From assembly GCF_021729865.1 (NCBI RefSeq), contig NZ_CP063400.1, positions 3,906,001 to 3,970,000 on the forward strand: a stretch of 64,000 nt of DNA, read 5' to 3'. This document shows positions 44,242 to 52,667 of this stretch, in pieces. Source of the stretch: Hydrogenophaga sp. SL48. GTDB lineage: Bacteria > Pseudomonadota > Gammaproteobacteria > Burkholderiales > Burkholderiaceae_C. The notes under the pieces are model-generated. The model did no database searches, was not told the origin of the DNA, and was given only the letters and a program-made list of their open reading frames with translations. Position 1 is the first letter of the stretch. The number at the start of each line of letters is the position of its first letter. The translations under genes and the position numbers were made by a program.

Positions 44242-45864
44242 TCAGGGGAGGACCAAGCCGTCCATGCGAACCACCTCAAAGTGGCTTCCACGCACCTGCC
44301 CCAGCTCCCGGTTCAGCACGTCGTTGTTCCAGCGCGGGTCGGGCGCACCACTCACGTACCAGTTGCTGCCGTTGTCGGCCACGAACATGCCGTGTGTCTT
44401 CATGGCCGTCAGCAGCGCGCGGGTTTCGGTGCTGAAGGTCGAGGGGATCGCGTAGCTGGCCTTGAGGCGCACGCGCATGCCCATGGGCGGCAGGTTCGCA
44501 CTGGTGTTCGACGACGCCCAGTGCGTGGCCGGCGGCACATACGCGCGGCGGCTGCGCTGCACCGTGAAGCGCAGGGCATGGGCGATGCCCCCCGGGCCGA
44601 GCGCCGCCTCCTCGTAGCGCGCCAGGCCAGGGAAGATCGGCAGCCCCGCCGCATCGGCGCTGGTCCAGCCCGGCAGGCCGCCCGGCCGGACGTTGTTGCT
44701 GTCCAGATGGAACAGCGCGCCGACGTCTGCGGACCAGGCGCCGCCCGCCTGCGGAAAAGCCCGTCCGATTTCGTAGAGCCGCTGGTTGTCCCGGTCGATC
44801 ACGATCACATGGCGATCGCCCGTGCTGGCCCGGCCGCCTTCGACGGGCGCGTCCGGTGGCACCGGGTACGGCCCGGGATCGCTCTCGTCCCCATAGGCGG
44901 TCCAGGCCATTGGCACCTTGGCCTGCGCCCCCGACACGACCACGTACGGTATGCCGATGGGCGCCCCCTGCCAGAAGCCGGACCCGAAGTCCGGATGCAG
45001 CCCGGTGTCCAGCCCGATGCTCGCGATCAGCGCGCCCGAGTTCGGGTCCACCGGCAGGGCCGACACATCCTGGTTCCAGGGGTTGTCGGCCGGGAAGGCC
45101 AGCGCACCGTACAGCGGCGCCCCAGGACCGAGCGCGGCCCGCGAGAAGTTGCCGTGGCTGCGGATGGTGGCCGGCTCGCTGCCGAACACGTGGTAGCCCG
45201 TGCCCTCATGGGCGTACTGCGGCAGGTAGGCCACCTCGGTCGGGGTGACGGTGTAGAAGTGAAAGCCCTTGCCCGCCAGGTAGAAACGGCTCAGCGGCCG
45301 CAGCCCAGGGCCAGCCACCTGGCTGGCGAAATACGCCACGCCTTCGTAGGTGAACTGGGGCAAGGTGGCCAGGATGTGGGCCCGCTCCGCCTCGCTGATG
45401 GTGTAGAAGTGCACCCCGGTCTGGCGGTTGTAGAACCGGTGCAAGGGGCTCAGACCGGCGGCGGGTTGCACGCTGGCCTCGAACGCCGGGCCGTCGTAGA
45501 CCATGTTCGGCAGCGTGGCCAGAACCACGTCGCGCTCGCTCGCGCTCACGGTGTAGAAGTGCGCGCTGGTGTTGCGGTTGTAGAAACGGTAGACCGGGAC
45601 CGCGGAAACGGCCTTGGCGCGGGCATGGACGGCGCTGGAGGCCTGGGCTGCGGCCAGCTCTTGGGCATTGAGTCGCGCGCCCTCGGCCAGCGCGGCGTGG
45701 TCGGTCTCGCTGCGCGCGGACCGCTCTGCCACGGCGGTGGTGGACGCCGAAGGGGTGCCGGACCGGTCGCTCCCGGCGCCACCGCAAGCCACCAGCGGGC
45801 CCAGCAAGGTGGCCGCCGCGCCCAGAAGCGCCCATCGGCGAAGAAGCAGTGAACGAACCAGCAT
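44242..45864 (-). CDS. Lipoprotein with three DUF5648-like repeats and a novel C-terminal domain
   Basis: This 540-residue exported lipoprotein has a signal with the lipobox LLGPLVAC at C27, then a low-complexity linker to about residue 85. Three repeats follow (around 87-125, 135-175 and 180-222) built on RFYN..T..HFYT..E (VYRFYNRNTSAHFYTVS; HRFYNRQTGVHFYTIS; SRFYLAGKGFHFYTVT), the DUF5648 pattern of surface and secreted proteins. The remaining 300 residues (NPWNQDVSALPVDPNSG, IVIDRDNQRLYEIG, FVADNGSNWYVSGAPDPRWNND) form a separate domain I cannot name; it has features of a secreted beta-rich enzyme. It is divergent from the DUF616 gene. Confidence 0.8.
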   Translation of the reverse strand: MLVRSLLLRRWALLGAAATLLGPLVACGGAGSDRSGTPSASTTAVAERSARSETDHAALAEGARLNAQELAAAQASSAVHARAKAVSAVPVYRFYNRNTSAHFYTVSASERDVVLATLPNMVYDGPAFEASVQPAAGLSPLHRFYNRQTGVHFYTISEAERAHILATLPQFTYEGVAYFASQVAGPGLRPLSRFYLAGKGFHFYTVTPTEVAYLPQYAHEGTGYHVFGSEPATIRSHGNFSRAALGPGAPLYGALAFPADNPWNQDVSALPVDPNSGALIASIGLDTGLHPDFGSGFWQGAPIGIPYVVVSGAQAKVPMAWTAYGDESDPGPYPVPPDAPVEGGRASTGDRHVIVIDRDNQRLYEIGRAFPQAGGAWSADVGALFHLDSNNVRPGGLPGWTSADAAGLPIFPGLARYEEAALGPGGIAHALRFTVQRSRRAYVPPATHWASSNTSANLPPMGMRVRLKASYAIPSTFSTETRALLTAMKTHGMFVADNGSNWYVSGAPDPRWNNDVLNRELGQVRGSHFEVVRMDGLVLP

Positions 45865-46051
45865 GGGCACAACCGTGAAGAGGTGATGAAGGGCAGCGCA
45901 CCGCGCCGGGCAGACCCGGGGCAGTGTGCCACCCGCTGACCCGACTGGCACCACGCGCACCGCCACCGGAAACACCCCCTTACAGGCTGTTACATCGTCA
46001 CAATGGGAACCACTCGGCCGGACCCCCTCCCACCTCGAAGCGAGCGACGTC

Positions 46052-47062
46052 ATGAACACCACGCGCAACACCTGCGTCTACACCGTGATGGTGGGCGACT
46101 ACGAGACCTTGAACGAGCAGCCCGTGGCGGCCGCGTCGGGCATGCCCTTCATCTGCCTGACCGACAACCCGCGACTGACGAGCCAGAGCTGGCGCATCGT
46201 CCATGTGCCCACCGCTTTCGCGATGGACCCGATCCGCAGCCAGCGCTTGCTGAAAATCTGCCCCCACCGGGTCGATGCCCTCGCCGGGTTCGAGCAATCG
46301 CTCTACATCGACAACGCCGTGCTCCTGCGCGAGCGGCCCGAAGCACTCATCGGGAAGATGGCCTTTGGCAGCGGTTTCGCCCTTCCCCTGCACAGCTTCC
46401 GGGACAGCGTGCACGACGAATTCATTGAGGTCGCGAGGCTCGGCCTGGACGACCAGGGCCGGATCTTCGAGCAGCTGAACCACTACCTGGCCCACGGCGA
46501 CCCGACGCTCGAAGAAAGGCCCTTGTGGGCGGCCATCCTTCTTCGCGACCACCGCAACCCCGCGGTGCTGCGCACCATGGACCTCTGGATGGCCCACGTG
46601 CTCCGGTATTCCCGGCGCGATCAGCTCTCGATCAACACGGTCCTGCACCAGACGGGGCTGAACGCCGACCGCTGGACACTGGACAACCACGCCTCCTGGT
46701 TCCATTCATGGCCGCACCCGACCGGGCGAACGCCCTTGGCGGGCATGCGCCACCCCTTGAACGCCAACATGCCGGTCCCGGCGCAGCTGCAGCAATCCCG
46801 CAGCGACCTGCTGCTGACGCGCCGCGACCTGGACACGGCACGAGCCGCGATGGAGTCCGAGCGCCAGGCCCTGGAACAAGCGCGCCAGGACATCGCCGAT
46901 CTGACCGGGCGCCTCGCGGCCACGGAACAGGCGTGCACCGACATGACGCAGCGGCATGCGCAAGCGGCGGTCGCCATGGCCTCTGCCGTGGCGGCCATGC
47001 GCGCCAGCACCAGCTGGCGCCTGACCGCCCCGCTGCGCCAGCTCAAGACCTGGCTGAACTGA
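46052..47062 (+). CDS. DUF616-type glycosyltransferase-like protein with C-terminal coiled coil
   Basis: The 336-residue protein starts CVYTVMVGDYETLNEQP and continues FICLTDNP...WRIVHVP and KICPHRVDALAGFEQSLYIDNAVLL, which fits the DUF616 (TOD1/MUCI70-like) family of putative glycosyltransferases acting on surface polysaccharide. Residues about 265-320 form a coiled coil rich in A, R, E and Q. The nucleotide-sugar D-x-D is replaced by Y-I-D-N. The start at 46052 is chosen for the conserved opening; a further upstream frame exists. It is divergent from the DUF5648 lipoprotein, so both may contribute to the envelope. Confidence 0.72.
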   Translation: MNTTRNTCVYTVMVGDYETLNEQPVAAASGMPFICLTDNPRLTSQSWRIVHVPTAFAMDPIRSQRLLKICPHRVDALAGFEQSLYIDNAVLLRERPEALIGKMAFGSGFALPLHSFRDSVHDEFIEVARLGLDDQGRIFEQLNHYLAHGDPTLEERPLWAAILLRDHRNPAVLRTMDLWMAHVLRYSRRDQLSINTVLHQTGLNADRWTLDNHASWFHSWPHPTGRTPLAGMRHPLNANMPVPAQLQQSRSDLLLTRRDLDTARAAMESERQALEQARQDIADLTGRLAATEQACTDMTQRHAQAAVAMASAVAAMRASTSWRLTAPLRQLKTWLN

Positions 47063-47161
47063 GCCCGCTTTTGACCCCCTCGGCATCACCGGCGCAGCGG
47101 GGTCCCACACGGGTTGTCCGGGTCGGGGGAAGGTGTCATGGCGCGGCGCCACAATACGCCC

Positions 47162-48649
47162 ATGCACAAAACGCCCGCCTTCACCGCCCCCGTTTTTTAC
47201 CGCAACCCGGCCGCCGCGCTGGCCCAGGTGCAGCGCATCTACCAGCAGAACATCGAGTTCCTGCGCGCGGCCATGCGCGACTTCGTGGCCGGCGCCGATT
47301 TCGACGATGCCCGTGTGCGCGCCTGCTACCCCTTCGTGCGCCTGCACACCCACAGCGCCTCGCACCAGGGCACCGGGCGACTGAGCTATGGCTTCGTGGC
47401 CGGCCCGGGCCGTTTTGAAACCACCCTCACCCGGCCCGACCTGTACGCCGACTACCTGCTGGACCAGTTCAGCCTGCTGCTGATCAACCACGGCGGCGAG
47501 CTGGAGGTGGGCACCAGCACGCACCCCATTCCCATCCACTTCTCGTTCGCCGAACACGACCACGTCGAAGGCAGCCTGAGCGCCGAGCGCCGCGCCCTCA
47601 TGCGCGACGTGTTCGATCTGCCCGATCTGGCGGCCATGGACGACGGCATCGCCAACGGCACACACGAACCGCGCCCCGGTGATCCGCATCCGCTCTCGCT
47701 GTTCACCGCCCCGCGCGTGGACTACTCGCTGCAGCGCCTGCGCCACTACACCGGCACCGCGCCCGAGTGGTTCCAGAACTTCGTGCTGTTCACCAACTAC
47801 CAGTTCTACATCGACGAATTCATCCGGCTCGGCCACGCCGAAATGGCCAAGCCCGACAGCGAGTACATCGCCTTCGTCGAGCCCGGCAACCTGGTCACGC
47901 GACGCATCAACCTGCCACCCCAGCCGGGCGACGAGCTGGGCACCCCGCCGCCGCGCCTGCCGCAGATGCCGGGCTACCACCTCATGCGCGCCGACCGCAG
48001 CGGCATCACCATGGTCAACATCGGCGTGGGCCCGGCCAACGCCAAGACCATCACCGACCACATCGCCGTGCTGCGCCCGCACGCCTGGCTCATGATCGGC
48101 CACTGCGCCGGCCTGCGCAGCTCCCAGCAGCTCGGCGACTACGTGCTGGCGCACGCCTACGTGCGCGAAGACCATGTGCTGGACGAAGAGCTGCCGCTGT
48201 GGGTGCCCATTCCCGCGCTGGCCGAAATCCAGCTTGCGCTCGAAGCCGCCGTGGCCGACGTGACCGGGGTGGCGGCGCAGGAGGTGAAACGCATCATGCG
48301 CACCGGCACCGTGGCCAGCACCGACAACCGCAACTGGGAACTGCTGCCCGACAACCGGCCGCAGCGCCGCTTCTCGCAATCGCGCGCCGTGGCACTCGAC
48401 ATGGAGTCCGCCACCATCGCCGCCAACGGCTTCCGCTTCCGCGTGCCCTACGGCACCCTGCTGTGCGTGAGCGACAAGCCGCTGCACGGCGAGATCAAGC
48501 TGCCCGGCATGGCCAACCACTTCTATCGCGAGCGGGTCGATCAACATTTGCGCATCGGCATCCGCGCCGTGGAGCTGCTGCGCGAAGGCGGTTCGGCCCA
48601 GCTGCACAGCCGCAAGCTGCGCAGCTTTGCGGAGGTGGCTTTCCAGTAA
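47162..48649 (+). CDS. amn: AMP nucleosidase
   Basis: This enzyme hydrolyses AMP to adenine and ribose 5-phosphate in purine balance. The 495-residue protein has the N-terminal AMP-nucleosidase domain (ARVRACYPFVRLHTHS) and a C-terminal nucleoside phosphorylase-like domain (MVNIGVGPANAKTITDHIAVLRPHAWLMIGHCAGLR; AVALDMESATIAANGFRFRVPYGTLLCVSDKPLHGEIK). The glutamate in DMESA and the final aspartate in VSDKPL are active-site residues in the fold. The start at 47162 gives the expected length. It is a single gene; a long hairpin repeat follows. Confidence 0.95.
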   Translation: MHKTPAFTAPVFYRNPAAALAQVQRIYQQNIEFLRAAMRDFVAGADFDDARVRACYPFVRLHTHSASHQGTGRLSYGFVAGPGRFETTLTRPDLYADYLLDQFSLLLINHGGELEVGTSTHPIPIHFSFAEHDHVEGSLSAERRALMRDVFDLPDLAAMDDGIANGTHEPRPGDPHPLSLFTAPRVDYSLQRLRHYTGTAPEWFQNFVLFTNYQFYIDEFIRLGHAEMAKPDSEYIAFVEPGNLVTRRINLPPQPGDELGTPPPRLPQMPGYHLMRADRSGITMVNIGVGPANAKTITDHIAVLRPHAWLMIGHCAGLRSSQQLGDYVLAHAYVREDHVLDEELPLWVPIPALAEIQLALEAAVADVTGVAAQEVKRIMRTGTVASTDNRNWELLPDNRPQRRFSQSRAVALDMESATIAANGFRFRVPYGTLLCVSDKPLHGEIKLPGMANHFYRERVDQHLRIGIRAVELLREGGSAQLHSRKLRSFAEVAFQ

Positions 48650-48686
48650 GACGTCTCACGCCAAATCCGCGCGCGCCACACCCACC

Positions 48687-48745
48687 CCGTTCGGGCTGAG
48701 CCTGTCGAAGCCACCCCCTGGCTTCGACAGGCTCAGCCCGAACGG
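48687..48745. repeat. Perfect 26-bp inverted repeat of the dispersed GTTCGGGCTGAGCCTGTCGAA type
   Basis: The left arm 48687-48712 and right arm 48720-48745 are exact reverse complements with a seven-base loop (ACCCCCT). The arm core TTCGGGCTGAGCCTGTCGAA is widespread in intergenic DNA of many proteobacteria. Here it lies between amn and hsdM and can form a very stable hairpin, which may end amn transcripts. Confidence 0.85.
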
Positions 48746-48798
48746 CCTTGAGGGCTTGTTGCTAAGCTCCCGCCCTCTCCCCCCAAACATCGGCCCCC

Positions 48799-50403
48799 AT
48801 GCTCACCGGCGAACTCAAAAGCAAAATCGACCAGATCTGGAACGCCTTCTGGTCCGGCGGCATTGCCAACCCCATCGAGGTGATCGAGCAGATCACCTAC
48901 CTGCTCTTTCTGCGCCGGCTCGACGACCTCCACACGCTCGAAGAAAACAAGGCCAATCGCCTCGGCCGCCCCATGGCGCGGCACATCTTCCCGCTCGGCC
49001 ACGACGCCAAAGGCCGCCATTACGACACCCTTCGCTGGAGCCGTTTCAAGAACGAAGCCCCCGCCGAGATGTTTGAAACCGTGGGCGAACATGTGTTCCC
49101 CATGCTGCGCACGCTGGGCGCGAACGGTCAGAACGGCGGCAACACCGACGGCTCCACCTACGCGCAGCACATGAAAGACGCGCGCTTCACCATCCCCACG
49201 CCCGCGCTGCTGGCCAAGGTGGTCGACCTGCTCGACGCCGTGCCCATGGACAACCGCGACACCAAGGGCGACCTCTACGAATACATGCTCGGCAAGATCG
49301 CCAGCGCGGGGCAAAACGGCCAGTTCCGCACACCCAGGCACATCATCCAGCTCATGGTGGCCATGACCGCGCCCACCCCCACCGACACCATTTGCGACCC
49401 GGCCAGTGGCACCTGCGGTTTCTTGGTGGCCGCGAGCGAACACCTGCGCGAACAGCACCCCAGCCTGTTCCACGACCCGGCGTTGAACCAGCACTTCAAC
49501 CACGGCATGTTCCACGGTTACGACTTCGACAACACCATGCTGCGCATCGGCAGCATGAACATGCTGCTGCACGGCGTGGAGAACCCCGCCATCACCTACC
49601 GCGACTCGCTGGGCCAGGAACACGGCAGCGAAGCAGGCCGCTACAGCCTGGTGCTCGCCAACCCACCCTTTGCCGGCAGCCTGGACTTTGAGAACGTGGC
49701 CAAGGACCTGCTGCAGACGGTGAAAACCAAGAAGACCGAGCTGCTCTTCCTCGCCCTCTTCCTGCGCCTGCTCAAGCCCGGCGGCCGGGCCGCGGTGATC
49801 GTGCCCGACGGCGTGTTGTTCGGCAGCAGCACCGCGCACAAAACCCTGCGCAAGCTGCTGGTGGAAGAGCAGAAGCTCGACGCCATCGTCAGCCTGCCCG
49901 GCGGCGTGTTCAAACCCTACGCGGGCGTGAGCACCGCCATCGTCTTCTTCACCAAGACCAACAGCGGCGGCACCGATCACGTGTGGTTCTACGACCTGCA
50001 AGCCGACGGCTGGAGCCTCGACGACAAACGCCAGCCCCTGCTGGGCGAAGAGCTGCTGGGCACCCGCCCGGCCCGCGCGCTGACCGACGCCGAACACGCC
50101 AAGAACAACCTGCCCGACGTGCTGGCCCGCTGGCAGACCCTGGCTTCACCCCCTCTCCCGCTCGCGGGAGAGGGCCGGGGTGAGGGCTCCCCCGAACACC
50201 AGCGCCCCCGCACCGCCCAGAGCTTCTGCGTGCCCAAGGCACACATCGCCGCCAACGGCTACGACCTCAGCCTCAACCGCTACAAGGAAGTGGTGCACGC
50301 GCAGGTGAACCACCGCGCCCCGGCCGAGATTCTGGCGGAGCTGGCGCGACTAGAGGCCGAGATCGCCCAGGGGACGAAAGCGCTGGCGGAGATGTTGAAG
50401 TGA
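48799..50403 (+). CDS. hsdM: Type I restriction-modification system methyltransferase subunit HsdM
   Basis: This is the SAM-dependent adenine methyltransferase subunit of a type I system. The 534-residue protein has the N-terminal helical domain (LKSKIDQIWNAFWSGG, ITYLLFLRRLDDLH), SAM motif I in CDPASGTCGFLVAASEHL and the catalytic motif IV ANPPFAGSLDF, then KPGGRAAVIVPDGVLFGS. Near residue 450 it has an extra segment (SPPLPLAGEGRGEGSPE) that is the translation of a dispersed palindromic repeat; the family sequence resumes at RTAQSFCVPKAHIAANGYDLSLNRYKE. The insertion keeps frame, so the enzyme may still work. The stop overlaps the hsdS start (GTGA). Confidence 0.93.
   Translation: MLTGELKSKIDQIWNAFWSGGIANPIEVIEQITYLLFLRRLDDLHTLEENKANRLGRPMARHIFPLGHDAKGRHYDTLRWSRFKNEAPAEMFETVGEHVFPMLRTLGANGQNGGNTDGSTYAQHMKDARFTIPTPALLAKVVDLLDAVPMDNRDTKGDLYEYMLGKIASAGQNGQFRTPRHIIQLMVAMTAPTPTDTICDPASGTCGFLVAASEHLREQHPSLFHDPALNQHFNHGMFHGYDFDNTMLRIGSMNMLLHGVENPAITYRDSLGQEHGSEAGRYSLVLANPPFAGSLDFENVAKDLLQTVKTKKTELLFLALFLRLLKPGGRAAVIVPDGVLFGSSTAHKTLRKLLVEEQKLDAIVSLPGGVFKPYAGVSTAIVFFTKTNSGGTDHVWFYDLQADGWSLDDKRQPLLGEELLGTRPARALTDAEHAKNNLPDVLARWQTLASPPLPLAGEGRGEGSPEHQRPRTAQSFCVPKAHIAANGYDLSLNRYKEVVHAQVNHRAPAEILAELARLEAEIAQGTKALAEMLK
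50147..50188. repeat. Dispersed palindromic repeat inserted in frame within hsdM
   Basis: CCCTCTCCCG/CGGGAGAGGG forms a perfect 10-bp stem at 50151-50174 with a CTCG loop, followed by CCGGGGTGAGGG. This is a common intergenic REP-like sequence. It adds about 14 codons (42 bp, a multiple of three). Confidence 0.75.
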
Positions 50404-51589
50404 GCAGGTGGGAAACGGTTGCGCTCGAAAAGGTTGCCGATATTGAGCGCGATGGCGTAGCGGCCTCGGCTATACGCGATGGAACGCTTTATGTCGGCCT
50501 GGAAAACATCCAGTCTGGAGGTGAATTTCTCGACGTCCGCGCTGTCGATGAGGGCGAATTGGCAAGCAGCAAGTTTGCCTTCACAGAAGAGCACTTGCTC
50601 TACGGAAGCACTTGCTCTACGGAAAATTGCGCCCCTATCTCGCCAAGATCGCGCGTCCAACCTTCGCAGGCGTTTGCAGCACCGACATACTTCCGATCAA
50701 ACCCGGACCTCTGCTTGATCGAGACTACCTTTCGCACTTTCTTCGCCAACCGGGAATGGTGGACTTTGCGAATTCCCGCGCTACTGGCGCCAACCTGCCA
50801 AGGCTGAGCCCCCGCGTTCTGGCGAGTTTTGAGATCCTGCTCCCACCCCTCCCCGAACAACGCCGCATCGCCGCCATCCTTGACCAGGCCGACACCCTGC
50901 GAACCCAGCGCCGCGCCGCCCTCGCTCAACTCGACAGCCTCACCCGGTCCCTCTTCCTCGACATGTTCGGCGACCCAGTGACGAATCCGAAGGGCTGGCC
51001 GCGCTTCAAGCTGGGCGACTTGGTCGCAACCGGTCCGCAAAACGGTTTGTACAAACCGTCAACCGACTACGGATCAGGCACACCCATTTTGAGAATCGAC
51101 GCTTTCTACGACGGAGTGGTCACCAAGCTGAACTCGCTCAAACGTGTGCGGGTGTCCCCCGAAGAGGCAACGCTGTTTGGCCTCGCTTGCGACGACATCG
51201 TGATCAACCGGGTAAACAGCATCGAATACCTCGGCAAGAGCGCGATCATTCCCCCCCTGCCCGAGCCCACGGTTTTCGAGTCCAACATGATGCGGTTCTC
51301 TGTTCAGCGTGACCGCGTGGACCCAGGCTTTGTGGTGCAGTTCCTGCAAACGCCCTATGTCAAGGCGCAAATCCTTTCTGGCTCAAAAAACGCAGTCAAT
51401 CAGTCGAGCATCAACCAGCAGGACGTAAAGGGATTTCTGATCAACGTCCCCCCTCTCCCTCTCCAACAAACCTTCGCCACCCGCGTCCAGGCCATCGAAG
51501 CCCTGAAGGTCCAGCACCGCGCCGCCCTGGCCGAGCTGAACGCCCTGTTCGCCTCCCTGCAGCAGCGCGCTTTTGCTGGCACGCTTTGA
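50400..51589 (+). pseudogene. hsdS: Type I specificity subunit HsdS, frameshifted by a 17-bp tandem duplication
   Basis: HsdS sets the DNA recognition sequence through two target-recognition domains. The first frame (50400-50807) encodes about 63 sensible residues up to FAFTEEHLLYG, then goes out of frame. The second frame resumes in step at LLYGKLRPYLAK and runs to 51589 with the remaining TRD1, the central conserved region (LPPLPEQRRIAAILDQADTLRTQRRAALAQLDSLTRSLF), TRD2 and a final helical repeat. Removing one copy of the 17-bp duplication at 50590-50623 joins the two exactly (EEHLLYGKLRPYLAK). The gene is off in this sequence, although an internal start could give a truncated protein with TRD2 only. 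Confidence 0.9.
50590..50623 (+). repeat. Exact 17-bp tandem duplication in hsdS
   Basis: AGCACTTGCTCTACGGA occurs twice back to back (50590-50606 and 50607-50623) with no mismatch. Seventeen is not a multiple of three, so two copies shift frame and one copy restores it. Perfect identity suggests a recent event or an actively expanding and contracting unit. Confidence 0.95.
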
Positions 51590-51679
51590 CGCTCAGACAC
51601 TGCCGGGCAGCCACTCGCCCGTCGGACCAGACCGCAGCACCTAATCCCGTGGGATTACGGGACGACGTGTTGGGAAAGC

Positions 51680-51945
51680 GGGTTGCCAGCACGCTGCTGC
51701 GTCGGGTGCGCTTTCACTGCACGCCCAAGCACGCAAGTTGGCTGAACATGGCCGAGAGCGAAATCGGCATCCTCACGTGCCAATGCCTGAACCGCCGCTC
51801 GCCAAGCCAGCAACTTCTGCGAAGCGAAGTCGATGCTTTGCAAGCAGACCGAAACGCGCTGCGTCGAACCATCGAGTGGAAGTTCACTCGACAGGATGCA
51901 GATCACAAGCTCGGACGTCACTGCGCTACGAAACTTGCGTGTTGA
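51680..51945 (+). pseudogene. IS630-family transposase, C-terminal remnant
   Basis: The segment encodes FHCTPKHASWLNMAESEIGILTCQCLNRR followed by LRSEVDALQADRNALRRTIEWKFTRQDADHKLGRH, the C-terminal end of IS630-type DDE transposases (PKHASWLNM...EIG). The DD part and the left end are missing, so the element is inactive. It lies right behind hsdS, which marks this gap as an insertion hot spot. Confidence 0.85.
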
Positions 51946-51989
51946 TGTGCCAGGCCCAGATCCGCATTTGTCGGAGACTGCGTGCTGAT

Positions 51990-52018
51990 GGTTCCCCCCG
52001 CGTAAGCGGGGATGGGCC
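51990..52018. repeat. Solitary type I-E-like CRISPR repeat (29 bp)
   Basis: The 29 bp start GGTTCCCCCCGCG and end AAGCGGGGATGGGCC, with the CCCCGC/GCGGGG hairpin at the centre. This is the sequence style and exact length of type I-E repeats in proteobacteria. A weak look-alike (GGCTCCCCCG) begins 62 bp further on, close to the 61-bp period of such arrays. No full second repeat and no cas genes are present. Confidence 0.5.
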
Positions 52019-52022
52019 TTAC

Positions 52023-52039
52023 GGGGTCAAGGTGACCCC
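52023..52039. terminator. Hairpin GGGGTCA-AGG-TGACCCC
   Basis: A perfect 7-bp stem with a three-base loop, followed by TTATTA. It could end transcripts from the left. Its position would fall in the spacer after the CRISPR-like repeat. Confidence 0.45.
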
Positions 52040-52109
52040 TTATTAGGAGCAGGCTCCCCCGTCAGCCATGGTGGCCACCGGCAGTCAACATGGATTCGTC
52101 GGACGCTTA

Positions 52110-52139
52110 CGGACAAATGGCAGCGATGCCATTTGTCCG
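52110..52139. repeat. Perfect 13-bp inverted repeat hairpin
   Basis: CGGACAAATGGCA and TGCCATTTGTCCG pair exactly around a GCGA loop. It lies in a lower-GC gap with IS debris and may be an insertion-sequence end or a terminator-like structure. There is no T-tract. Confidence 0.7.
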
Positions 52140-52179
52140 GTCCACAAGGGGACAAGAAAGAACACGGGGAAGATCTTCA

Positions 52180-52337
52180 AAATTCTGACCCCATGAAAGC
52201 AAATTTGCGAAGTTTGCTTATCAGACATGCAGTTTCGCCCTCACGGGATCAATTTTTGATGCACCCACCCCGCCCCAAGGTGAGACCGCTTCGCCGTTGC
52301 GACATTTGGAAATTCTGCCCTCATGAGATCAATTTTT
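52180..52337 (+). repeat. Three related imperfect direct repeats upstream of hipBA
   Basis: GCCCTCACGGGATCAATTTTT (52237-52257) and GCCCTCATGAGATCAATTTTT (52317-52337) agree at 19 of 21 positions, 80 bp apart. A third, weaker copy at 52180-52206 shares AAATTCTG with the 52310-52336 region (22 of 27 positions). They end about 50 bp before the hipB start and could be operators of the HipB-like protein or leftovers of mobile DNA. Confidence 0.6.
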
Positions 52338-52385
52338 TCTCGATTGCTTGACAGCTGAGCTAAACTGACCCTCCAAGGTCAAAAA

Positions 52386-52667
52386 ATGAACATCACCCCC
52401 GACACCCTGTCCGAGTTCGCCAAGCGGTTGATGACGGAGCGCAAGCGCCAGGGTTTGTCTCGCGCGCAGGCGGCCGCAGTCTGCAATGTGAGCACGTCGT
52501 TCATCCGCGACGCGGAGTCCGACCCGGGGCGCTGTTCGCTGGCGCGCCTGCAGCAACTGACCCGGGGGCTGGGGCTGACGCTGTCGGTCACGGGCTGGCA
52601 AGGCGCCGGCCCGGCAGGGAACTCCGATGACGCTGTGCCCGGGCAGCAACCCTTGAGCGGCGCATGA
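52386..52667 (+). CDS. hipB: HipB-like XRE-family antitoxin
   Basis: The 93-residue protein has one Cro/C1-type helix-turn-helix (residues about 9-65: EFAKRLMTERKRQGLSRAQAAAVCNVSTSFIRDAESDPGRCSLARLQQLTRGLGL). It overlaps the HipA-like kinase by an ATGA, the usual antitoxin-toxin order. It should neutralise the kinase and repress the operon. AAGG lies eight bases before the ATG. Repeats upstream may be operators. Confidence 0.88.
   Translation: MNITPDTLSEFAKRLMTERKRQGLSRAQAAAVCNVSTSFIRDAESDPGRCSLARLQQLTRGLGLTLSVTGWQGAGPAGNSDDAVPGQQPLSGA

Noticed and set aside
51990..52100. A CRISPR array
   Set aside because: Only one good repeat is present; the next period holds only a degenerate match, and the putative spacer contains a terminator-like hairpin. 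Reported only as a solitary repeat.
52348..52376. Sigma-70 promoter for hipBA using TTGACA at 52348
   Set aside because: The -35 is perfect, but no acceptable -10 hexamer lies 16-18 bp downstream.
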